From Pseudomonadota bacterium (lineage in GTDB: Bacteria > Pseudomonadota > Alphaproteobacteria > SHVZ01): a stretch of DNA of 64,000 bases. Shown here piece after piece: positions 56,984 through 64,000 of the stretch; position 1 is the stretch's first letter, and each line of letters begins with the position of its first letter. Location: positions 62,001 through 126,000 of the forward strand of contig JACQAG010000006.1 of the NCBI GenBank assembly GCA_016195085.1, read 5' to 3'. A model generated the notes under the pieces. The model made no database searches. It was not told the origin of the DNA and saw nothing but the letters and a program-made list of their open reading frames with translations. Position numbers and translations under genes: made by a program.

Positions 56984-57760
56984 TCAGCTCGGGACGCGGG
57001 CAAATACCCGGAAGAAGTTCTCGGTCGAGGCCTTGGCGAACTCGGCGCTGCCCAGCCCCTTGAGCCCAGCCACCGTCGCGGCGGTGTGCACGACGAAGGC
57101 TGGTTCGTTGCGCTGGCCGCGAAGCGGCACCGGCGCCAAATAGGGCGCATCGGTCTCGACCAAGAGGCGATCCAAGGGCACGCCGCGCACCGTGTCCCGG
57201 AGATTTTCGGCCTTCTTGAAGGTGACGATGCCGGCAAGTGAGATGTAAAAGCCAAGTTCCACAGCTTTTTCAGCAAGCTCGCGGCCAGAGCTGAAGCAAT
57301 GCAAGAGGCCGGTGAAGGCTCCCTTCGATTGCTCATCGGCCAAGATGCCGGCGGTCTCGGCGTCGGCGTCGCGGCTGTGCACGATCAGCGGCAAGCCGGT
57401 CTCCCGGGCGGCGGCGGCATGGGCGCGGAAGCTGCGCTCCTGGGCATCGCGCGGGCTGTGCTCGTAATAGAAGTCGAGGCCGGTTTCGCCGATGCCGACG
57501 ACCTTGGGATGGCGGGCGAGAGCGACCAGGCGCGCCGCATCCACCGCCGGCTCGCTCCCGGCTTCATGGGGATGGATGCCGACCGAGCAATAGACCTCCG
57601 GAAACCGCTCGGCGATGGCGATGATCCGGTCGAACTCCGTCACCTTGGTCGAGATCGTCACCATGCGCCCGACCCCGGCGGCGCGGGCCCGGGCGATGAC
57701 CTGGTCGAGCTCGGCGTAGAGTTCGGGGAAGTCCAGATGGCAGTGGCTGTCCACCAGCAT
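56984..57760 (-). CDS. tatD: TatD family metal-dependent DNase
   Basis: The 258-aa product is a TIM-barrel hydrolase: LVDSHCHLDFPEL (metal HxH), VYCSVGIHPHEAG, VGIGETGLDFYYEHSP, LIVHSRDADAETAGIL and LLVETDAPYLAPVPLRG. All metal ligands are present. The family has 3'-5' DNase and RNase activity in repair. Its start overlaps the metG stop, so it is translated with the metG-holB-tmk group. Confidence 0.95.
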   Translation of the reverse strand: MLVDSHCHLDFPELYAELDQVIARARAAGVGRMVTISTKVTEFDRIIAIAERFPEVYCSVGIHPHEAGSEPAVDAARLVALARHPKVVGIGETGLDFYYEHSPRDAQERSFRAHAAAARETGLPLIVHSRDADAETAGILADEQSKGAFTGLLHCFSSGRELAEKAVELGFYISLAGIVTFKKAENLRDTVRGVPLDRLLVETDAPYLAPVPLRGQRNEPAFVVHTAATVAGLKGLGSAEFAKASTENFFRVFARVPS

Positions 57761-59344
57761 CAGCCAGCCCCCTTCCCCTTCGCTTTGGTTTTGACCTCGG
57801 CGCTCTTCGGTTCCTCGCCGGCCTCGACATAGCGCGGGAACACTCCTTCAGGCTTCGGCAGGACCGTCCCCGGCACCAGCGCGTGCGCGGGCGTGAGTAC
57901 TGCGAAGCTGCGCCGATCCTCAGGCACGCCAAGCTGATCCAAGATGCGCGCCGCCGATTCCGGCATGATCGGCTGCACCAGCACCGCCAGGTGCCTGATG
58001 GTCTCCGCCAGCACCCACAGCACGGTCGCCATGCGCTCGGGGTGTCTTCCGCAACGCCCAGGGCGCCTGCTCATCGACGTAGCGGTTGGCCGCGCCAACC
58101 ACCTCCCACTCCGCTTCGAGTGCGCGATGGAAGGCCTGCTCGCGATACTCCGCCTGGAGCCGCGCCAAGAGCCCGCCCGCGGCGTCGAGCAAGGTCCGAT
58201 CGGAATCGTTGAGCGCGCCCGGGGTCGGCAACCTGCCCTCGCAATTGCGGTTCACCTGGGTCAGCACGCGCTGCACCAGATTGCCGAGATCATTGGCAAG
58301 GTCGGTGTTGATCCGCCGGATGAGGGCGGCGTGGCTGAAATTCCCGTCGGCGCCGAAGGGCAGCTCGCGCAACAGAAAATACCGCACGGGATCGCGCCCG
58401 AAACGGTTCACCAGATCGCTGGGCACGATGAAGTTGCCCAGCGACTTCGACATTTTCTGCCCTTCATTGGTCCACCAGCCATGGGCGAACACGCGGCGCG
58501 GCGGCTCGACCCCGGCGGCCATCAGGAAGGCCGGCCAATAGACGCAGTGGAAGCGGATGATGTCCTTGCCGACCATGTGCAGATCGGCCGGCCAAAACGT
58601 CTTGTAGTCGGGTGCCGCGGGATCGGGATAGCCCAAGGCGGCGATGTAGTTGGTGAGCGCGTCGATCCACACATACATCACGTGCTTGGGGTCACCCGGC
58701 ACCGGGATGCCCCAGGTGAAGCTGGTGCGCGAGACCGAGAGATCCTTGAGGCCGCCGGAGACGAAGCTCACGACCTCGTTGCGACGGGTCCTGGGAGCGA
58801 TGAAGGCAGGATTCGCTTCGTAGAACTTCAGCAGGCGGTCCTGCCAGGCCGACAGGCGGAAGAAGTAGTTCTCCTCCTCCAGCCATTCCACCGCCGCCCC
58901 GGTGGGCGCGTTGCCGTCGATGAGCTCGCTTTCGTCGTAGAAGGCCTCGTCGCGCACCGCATACCAGCCGGAGAAGCGGCCGAGATAGAGGTCGCCCGAC
59001 TCCACCAAGCGCTGCCAGAGCGCCTGGCAGGCCTTGATGTGCCTGGGCTCGGTGGTGCGGATGAAATCGTCGTTCGAATAGTTCATGAGACCGCAGAGAT
59101 CGCGGAAATTCTCAGACACCTTGTCGGTGAGCGCCTGCGGATCCATGCCGGATGCGGCCGCCGCCTGCGCCACCTTCTGCCCGTGCTCGTCGGTGCCGGT
59201 GAGAAAGCGCACCTGGCAACCATCCAAGCGCATGAAGCGGGCGAGCGCATCGCAGGCGAGCGTCGTGTAGGCATGCCCGATATGCGGCGCGTCGTTCACA
59301 TAGTAGATCGGGGTCGTGACGTAATAACGCCGCGGGGCGGTCAT
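57760..59344 (-). pseudogene. metG: Methionyl-tRNA synthetase, frameshifted
   Basis: MetRS charges tRNA-Met. The 5' part is intact from MTAPRRYYVTTPIYYVNDAP (HIGH motif as HIGH in DAPHIGHAY) through KMSKS (GQKMSKSLGNF) and the anticodon-binding helices to YVDEQAPWALRKT. The frame then leaves into nonsense to a stop at 57920. The correct continuation, PERMATVLWVLAETIRHLAV to the end at 57760, is in another frame from about 58040. Inserting two bases after AAGAC would give KTDPER, as in homologues. The break is at 58036-58046. Confidence 0.9.
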
Positions 59345-59414
59345 GGTTTCACTCCGGGGCTGCCACCCCTTCCCTCAAATACCCCCGTCACGAACCCGCT
59401 CGCCGATCGCCAAT

Positions 59415-60521
59415 TCATGCCCGTTCGTCTTCCAGCGCCAGGAAGACGTTGAGGATGACCTGCTTGCGGTCGAGATTGATGCTGTCGGTTCGGGCGACGA
59501 GGCGCCGGCTGTTGTCCCACAGCTCGAGCCAACGATCAAGGCTGCGGCGCCGGGCGAGCCTTCGCAAGAGCGCCGCCTCCCCGGGCAGGATTTCGCCGAC
59601 TTCGGCAGCGCCGCCGGCTTCGAGCATCACGCGGCGCAGCAGGGTGAAATACAGCTCGGTCACGGTGGCGAACACATCCTCGGCCCCGGCGCGCGCGGTC
59701 TTGTCGGCGAGGCCGTGCAGCGCCTTTACATCCATGCCCGGAATCCGCTCGAGGAGGCCGACGACCGCCCGATAGAGCTCGAGTCCGCCGCCCTCGATGA
59801 GCGCCAACGCCCGGCCGATGCTGCCGGCGGCCAGCCGCACCGTGGGCTGGCGCTCGGCCTCGGGCAGATCGGGGGCGTAGCGGGCGAGCAGGCCTTCGAC
59901 GGCGGACGGCGGCAGCGGCCTTAGCTGGAGGCGGCGACAGCGCGAGCGCACGGTCGCCAGGAGCTGTCCCGAAGCGTGCGAGACCAGGAGAATGAGCGCC
60001 TGCGCCGGTGGCTCCTCGAGCACTTTGAGGATGGAGTTCTCGGCGTTGCGGTTCATCTCCTCCGCGCCGTCGACGATGACCACCCGCCAGCCGCCCTGGG
60101 AGGGCGTCAGGTGCAGAAATTGCGCGATCTCCCGCGTCTCATCGACGCGAATGACCCGGCGGTCGCGCTTTCGCTTCTCGTCGTATTGGCGCTCCACGAC
60201 CAGGAGATCGGGGTGGCTGTTGGCCGCAACCAGACGAAAGGTCGAATCCACCTTCGACACGCCGAGACCGGCTGCTTCCATCTGGAACAGCGCGGTTGCG
60301 GGCTGGGTTCGCTTCTGCGCCAGCACGAAGCGGGCGAAGCGGTAGGCGAGGGTCGCCTTGCCGATGCCAGGCGGGCCTTCGATGAGCCAGGCGTGCGGCA
60401 TGCGCCCGCTGCGCCAAGCCTGCAGCAAGCTCTGCTCGGCGCCGTCATGGCCGATCAGGTCAGGATTGTTCCTGGGCTCGGGCGGTCCCGAGGCCGATGC
60501 GCCGCGCGCCGTCTGGCTCAT
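59415..60521 (-). CDS. holB: DNA polymerase III, delta-prime subunit
   Basis: The clamp-loader subunit has a AAA+ module with Walker A EGPPGIGKATLAYRFARFVL, the IVDGAEEMNRNAENSILKVL region carrying the Walker B element, an LEEPP motif and the SRC motif in TVRSRCRRLQL. From ATG 60521 the product is 368 aa; the open frame further upstream is a shadow of tmk. Its start overlaps the tmk stop (60518-60521). Confidence 0.93.
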   Translation of the reverse strand: MSQTARGASASGPPEPRNNPDLIGHDGAEQSLLQAWRSGRMPHAWLIEGPPGIGKATLAYRFARFVLAQKRTQPATALFQMEAAGLGVSKVDSTFRLVAANSHPDLLVVERQYDEKRKRDRRVIRVDETREIAQFLHLTPSQGGWRVVIVDGAEEMNRNAENSILKVLEEPPAQALILLVSHASGQLLATVRSRCRRLQLRPLPPSAVEGLLARYAPDLPEAERQPTVRLAAGSIGRALALIEGGGLELYRAVVGLLERIPGMDVKALHGLADKTARAGAEDVFATVTELYFTLLRRVMLEAGGAAEVGEILPGEAALLRRLARRRSLDRWLELWDNSRRLVARTDSINLDRKQVILNVFLALEDERA

Positions 60522-61153
60522 GTCAAAGCCAGGCTGAAGGTGCGCGCGACCGCCTCGATCACCCGCCGGTGCACGCCCTCGGCGTCGAGGCAGGCATCGA
60601 TGACGCGGCAACGCTGAGGCTCCGCCGCGGCGATGGCAAGGAAACCCTGGCGCAGCCGCTCGTGAAAGCGGCGATCCATGCGCTCGAAGCGCGTTTCCTC
60701 GCCGCTGCGGGCGAGCGCCCGGCCGAGGCCCACTTCCACCGGCAAATCCAGCACCAGGGTCAGGTCGGGCCTGGTATCGCCGACCGCGAAGCGATGCAGA
60801 GCCTCGATCGACGCCAGCTTCACGCCGCGCCCATAGCCTTGATAGGCGGTGGTGGAATCGGTGAAGCGGTCGGAGACGACCCAACGCCCGCTCGCCAGGG
60901 CCGGTTCGATGGTGCGAACGACATGGTCGCGGCGCGCCGCCGTCATCAGCAACGCCTCGGTCTCGCCGTCCCAGCGGCCGGTCGCCCCGGAGACGAGGAG
61001 TGCCCGGATCGCCTCGGCTCCCGGAGAGCCGCCGGGCTCGCGCGTGGCGATGGCGGCAATCCCCTGGGCGCCCAGCCACTCGGCCAGGCGGTGGACCTGG
61101 GTGGTCTTGCCGGCCCCCTCCCCGCCTTCGAAGCTGATGAAACGTGCGCGCAT
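60518..61153 (-). CDS. tmk: Thymidylate kinase
   Basis: Tmk phosphorylates dTMP to dTDP. The 211-aa product has the P-loop FEGGEGAGKTTQVHRLAEWL, the DRF motif in VVSDRFTDSTTAYQGYGRG, TREPGGSPGAEAIRALL and the LID segment. It begins MRARFISFEGGEG at 61153. Normal length and motifs. The gene is 80 bp downstream of the D,D-carboxypeptidase and is coupled with holB. Confidence 0.95.
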   Translation of the reverse strand: MRARFISFEGGEGAGKTTQVHRLAEWLGAQGIAAIATREPGGSPGAEAIRALLVSGATGRWDGETEALLMTAARRDHVVRTIEPALASGRWVVSDRFTDSTTAYQGYGRGVKLASIEALHRFAVGDTRPDLTLVLDLPVEVGLGRALARSGEETRFERMDRRFHERLRQGFLAIAAAEPQRCRVIDACLDAEGVHRRVIEAVARTFSLALT

Positions 61154-61233
61154 ATCTCCCGCAGTCTACAACAGGGGAGACCGCAATCCCGAGGGAAGAC
61201 CTTCCGGATCTTGGCCGCGGAAACCGCTTGGCG

Positions 61234-62484
61234 CTACTGCTTGATCGGTGCAGCACCCCAGATCAGATAGGAAACCGCCGCGCCGATGCGCCCGATCGGA
61301 CCGAGCTTGTCGACTGCGGCGCTGGCGACCAGAGGCAGCTCCCGCCTCTCGATGCCCGGCGCGGTCACCACCAGCTTGCCGATCTCCTGGCCTTTGGCAA
61401 TCGGAGCGGCAATAGGCTCCTCATAGACCGCCGTCACCTTCATGTCGCGCCGCGCGCGGCGCGGCAAGGTCACGCTCAGATCCTGGGCGGCGACCATGGG
61501 CACACTTTTGGCGCCGCCCAGCCAAACGGCGGCGGTCTGCGCGGTGTCGCCGGCCTTGAACAGGGTGTAGTTCTCGAACTCGCGATATCCCCATTCCATC
61601 AGCATCTCGGCCTCGCTCTCGCGCGCCTTCATCGAGGGCAGACCGTTCACCACCAAAATGACCCGGCGGCCGCTGCGCTGCATCGAGGCGGTGACGCCGT
61701 AGCCGCCGGCATCGGTGTGTCCGGTCTTGAGGCCGTCGGCGCCGCGGCCGCGATAGAGCAAGGGATTGCGGTTGCCCTGCTTGATGCCGTTGTAGGTGAA
61801 ATCGATCTCGGAATCGTAGTGGTAGTACTCCGGGAAGTTCTCGATCAGGTATTTGGAGAGCATGGCGAGCTCGCGCGCCGTCATCAGATGCTCAGGATGC
61901 GGCCAGCCCGAGGCGTTCTTGAAGACACTCTTGGTCAAGCCCAGCTCGCGGGCGCGCTTGGTCATCATCTCGGCGAAGGCTTCCTCGTTGCCGGCGATCG
62001 CTTCGGCCACCACCACGCAGGCATCATTGCCGGATTGGACGATGATGCCGCGTAGCAGATCCTCGAGCTTGACGCGGGTCCCGACCATCACGAACATCTT
62101 GGAACCGCCCATGCGCCAAGCGCGCTCGCTCACCGGCAGCTCGTCGGTGAGCGCCATCTCGCCGCGCTTCAGGCGCTCATAGACCATGAGCGCGGTCATG
62201 ATCTTGCTCATCGAGGATGGCGGCATGAGCTCGTCGCCATTCTTGTCCAAGAGCACGGTTCCGGTCTGGAAATCGATCATGAAGGCCTGCCGGGCCTGGG
62301 TCTCGATCGTCGGAAAAGCGCTGGAAGCGGGAGCCGAGGACTGCGGCTGCGCCGCCTGACCCTGCGCCGGCGGCTTTTGCGCCGGCGCCTGCCGGCGCGT
62401 CTGGGCCAACGCGTCGCCCCCGGTAGCGAGGCACCAGGCCAGCAACCCGAGGACGATGGGACGCATCGCGAAAGACATGCTCAT
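61234..62484 (-). CDS. dac: D-alanyl-D-alanine carboxypeptidase (DacC/PBP5-type)
   Basis: This periplasmic penicillin-binding protein trims pentapeptides in murein. From ATG 62484 (62511 adds nine residues) the product has a signal peptide (MRPIVLGLLAWCLATGGDA), a Gln/Pro/Ala-rich linker and the serine-peptidase motifs SxxK (SSMSKIMTAL), SGN (IVQSGNDAC) and KTG (GADGLKTGHTDAGGYG). The C-terminal domain and an amphipathic anchor (IGRIGAAVSYLIWG) follow. It is in the same minus-strand run as rlpA and tmk. Confidence 0.93.
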   Translation of the reverse strand: MSMSFAMRPIVLGLLAWCLATGGDALAQTRRQAPAQKPPAQGQAAQPQSSAPASSAFPTIETQARQAFMIDFQTGTVLLDKNGDELMPPSSMSKIMTALMVYERLKRGEMALTDELPVSERAWRMGGSKMFVMVGTRVKLEDLLRGIIVQSGNDACVVVAEAIAGNEEAFAEMMTKRARELGLTKSVFKNASGWPHPEHLMTARELAMLSKYLIENFPEYYHYDSEIDFTYNGIKQGNRNPLLYRGRGADGLKTGHTDAGGYGVTASMQRSGRRVILVVNGLPSMKARESEAEMLMEWGYREFENYTLFKAGDTAQTAAVWLGGAKSVPMVAAQDLSVTLPRRARRDMKVTAVYEEPIAAPIAKGQEIGKLVVTAPGIERRELPLVASAAVDKLGPIGRIGAAVSYLIWGAAPIKQ

Positions 62485-62547
62485 GGCATCACACTCGCTC
62501 TTCCTAGGCACTTCGCAATAGCCGACAAAAGCGCCGAAACGGGGGCG

Positions 62548-63573
62548 CTATTCCACGACCACGCGCGCATCGGGGAAACCGGCGCCGATGACGCGGTCGA
62601 GCGTCCGATCGGCCTCATCGGAGGTGTCGAACGGACCGAAACGGACCCGATAGAATTGTTGGCCCCGCACCGTCGCCGGCGCCACGATCGAGCGGCCGAC
62701 GGTTGCCAACTGCGCGCTCAACCTGACGGCGTTGGCGACATTCTGAAAAGCGCCGGCCTGCACGAAGATCTGCGTCGGGGTGACCGGCACCATGGTGACG
62801 GCAGTTTCGCTGGCCCCGGGCAAGGTCGGTTGCGCCGAGGCCGATGGCCCCGGGGCGGCCGGTGCCGGCCCGGTGAGCACGCCTCGCGGCGCTGCCGGCA
62901 GCTGCGGCGGCGCCACCGGCACCGCCACACCGGGAAGCGGCAGGCTTTGCACGGCGACCGCCGAGCGGGGGGCCGCCACCGGCAGATCAGGACGGCTCTG
63001 CACCGGATCGGCGATGGGATTGCCGGCCGAGGCGACGAGTTGCGGCTCGCTCTGTCCCTTGGTCATGGCTTCGGCGATCTGCCGGCTCTCATCGGCGAGG
63101 ATCTGGACCCGCACTTTGGCGGTGCCGGGGCGCTCGAAGCCGAGGAGCTGTGCCGTCCGGCGCGACACATCGACGATGCGGCCACGGGCGAACGGCCCGC
63201 GGTCGTTGACCCGCACCACCAGCGAGCGGCCGTTTTCGAGATTGGTGATTCGAACCAGGCTCGGCATCGGCAAGGTCCGATGCGCGGCACTCACCCGGTT
63301 CAAGTCAAAGAGCTCGCCATTGGCGGTGAGCTTGCCGTGGAAATCCTCGCCATACCAAGAGGCGATCCCGGTCTCGTCAAAGCCGTAATCGGCCTTCGGG
63401 TAGTACCAGACGCCGCCGATCTGATAGGGATCGCCCACCTTGTAGATGCCCTGGCCCTTGCCGGAGCTGGGAATGCCCTTGACCGCCTGGGCAGCAAGCT
63501 GGGTCTCGGCGCAGCCGCCGAGGAGGGTTGTGAGAAGCGCCGCGAGCACCGCAGCAAATCGAATTCGACGCAT
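62548..63573 (-). CDS. rlpA: RlpA-type lytic transglycosylase (lipoprotein)
   Basis: The 341-aa product has a lipoprotein signal (LTTLLGGCAETQ), a double-psi beta-barrel domain (TGIASWYGEDFHGKLTANGE, then LVRITNLENGRSLVVRVNDR) and a C-terminal SPOR domain (IFVQAGAFQNVANAVRLSAQ) for septal glycan binding. RlpA cleaves denuded glycan strands in some species. The middle is a Pro/Ala-rich linker. It follows the lytic transglycosylase on the same strand, a murein-related cluster. Confidence 0.93.
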   Translation of the reverse strand: MRRIRFAAVLAALLTTLLGGCAETQLAAQAVKGIPSSGKGQGIYKVGDPYQIGGVWYYPKADYGFDETGIASWYGEDFHGKLTANGELFDLNRVSAAHRTLPMPSLVRITNLENGRSLVVRVNDRGPFARGRIVDVSRRTAQLLGFERPGTAKVRVQILADESRQIAEAMTKGQSEPQLVASAGNPIADPVQSRPDLPVAAPRSAVAVQSLPLPGVAVPVAPPQLPAAPRGVLTGPAPAAPGPSASAQPTLPGASETAVTMVPVTPTQIFVQAGAFQNVANAVRLSAQLATVGRSIVAPATVRGQQFYRVRFGPFDTSDEADRTLDRVIGAGFPDARVVVE

Positions 63574-63615
63574 TATGTAGTGGTCTCGGGCCGCCTGAAT
63601 AGCAGATTTAGTAGA

Positions 63616-64000
63616 TTAACCGCCCTCTATTCGATCTGCAAGTTGTCCAACGGCGGTTGCATAGAAAATCGAGGGGTTGTAGCGCATGATCGCACGGTAG
63701 TTGCCGTAGACGAGAAAAGCCGGCCCCTCCGGGCCGCCGGGAAGCACCAGCGAGGCAGGCAGCTCGCGCGCCGGTAGCGGCCCGCCATCGGGCCGTCTAG
63801 CGCCGAGCGCGTGCCACTCCGGCAGGGGCCTGGCGACGGTAAGACCGACAAGCGCTGCATCAAAGCCCTGGGGCAATTTCACCGCCCGCCCCCAGGTCTG
63901 ATCCCCCTGCCAGCCATTCTCCTTCAGGTAGTTGGCGATCGAGGCAAAGACGTCGGGGAGCGAGGTCCAGATGTCGCGGCGGCCGCGTTCTTCATAGTCG
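63616..64000 (-). CDS. mltB: MltB-like lytic murein transglycosylase, C-terminal part
   Basis: The minus-strand frame from the window edge to TAA 63616 encodes 128 residues. They match the MltB/SltB C-terminal region: SLPDVFASIANYLKENGWQG, DQTWGRAVKLPQGFDAALVG, LVYGNYRAIMRYNPSIFYAT. The catalytic glutamate and the 5' part are beyond the window. It cleaves murein glycan in the periplasm. A YNPSIFYA ending before QLADRIEGG is the usual family end. Confidence 0.93.
   Translation of the reverse strand, partial: DYEERGRRDIWTSLPDVFASIANYLKENGWQGDQTWGRAVKLPQGFDAALVGLTVARPLPEWHALGARRPDGGPLPARELPASLVLPGGPEGPAFLVYGNYRAIMRYNPSIFYATAVGQLADRIEGG

Overview
The window looks like chromosome of a GC-rich alphaproteobacterium, most like the Rhodospirillales/Azospirillum side of the class. 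The reasons are the conserved gene order glyA-nrdR-rib genes-nusB-thiL-hppA, the nifR3/dusB-ntrB-ntrC-ntrY-ntrX-dat-hfq-hflX block, a fused ispDF gene, plsX-fabH-ihfA-merR, and a tmk-holB-metG-tatD cluster. There is no rRNA, CRISPR array or prophage. Nearly all of it is housekeeping DNA in compact operons with ATGA/GTGA-type overlaps.

Layout. 1-6.2 kb: glyA 3' end, nrdR, riboflavin genes ribD-ribE-ribB(A)-ribH, nusB, thiL and a small FliL-like membrane protein. 6.4-8.5 kb: a K+-independent proton-pumping pyrophosphatase. 8.6-13.5 kb: bamE (minus strand), a cytochrome bc1 chaperone, yceD, rpmF, plsX (broken), fabH, ihfA and a MerR regulator, then tRNA-Pro(GGG). 13.8-17.6 kb: a small accessory stretch with two MFS carriers, an orphan protein and a glycosyltransferase. 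17.6-29.2 kb: trpE and ppiD (minus), then tpiA, secG, pyrG, kdsA, a KDPG-type aldolase, a PfkB kinase and an AEC carrier (both minus), enolase and ftsB. 29.2-36 kb: a long regulatory intergenic region, then pdhA-pdhB-pdhC-lpd-lipA and a Coq10/RatA-like gene. 36.5-38.6 kb (minus): pncC/cinA-like, pgpA, ispDF. 38.6-53.1 kb: a CcsA-like membrane protein, dusB, the nitrogen two-component pairs ntrBC and ntrYX, dat, hfq, hflX, a groES without groEL, an inositol-phosphatase-family gene, a 3-hydroxyisobutyrate-dehydrogenase-family gene, a YbaK-family deacylase, and mazG (minus).

At 53,245-55,430 a complete IS1595-like mobile element interrupts the chromosome. It has imperfect 26-bp inverted ends, a perfect 8-bp target duplication (AATTCATT), an ISXO2-type transposase, two small ORFs and an AT-richer cargo gene for a HEPN-like protein with the RNxxxH nuclease signature. 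This is the most unusual part of the window. From 55.5 kb to the end, all genes are on the minus strand: an 80-aa orphan, GNAT, MBL hydrolase, tatD, metG (broken), holB, tmk, a D,D-carboxypeptidase, rlpA and the 3' part of an mltB-type transglycosylase.

Two normally essential genes are interrupted: plsX by an apparent loss of about 50 nt, and metG by a frameshift that two added bases would repair. Sequencing or assembly error is the simplest explanation for both. The RibBA homologue has lost all three zinc cysteines of its GTP cyclohydrolase II half, so it should supply only DHBP synthase. Several intergenic regions carry strong palindromes (808-913, 12637-12654, 28787-28852, 29266-29560, 39450-39464, 43117-43134) that are candidate operators, terminators or a dispersed repeat family.
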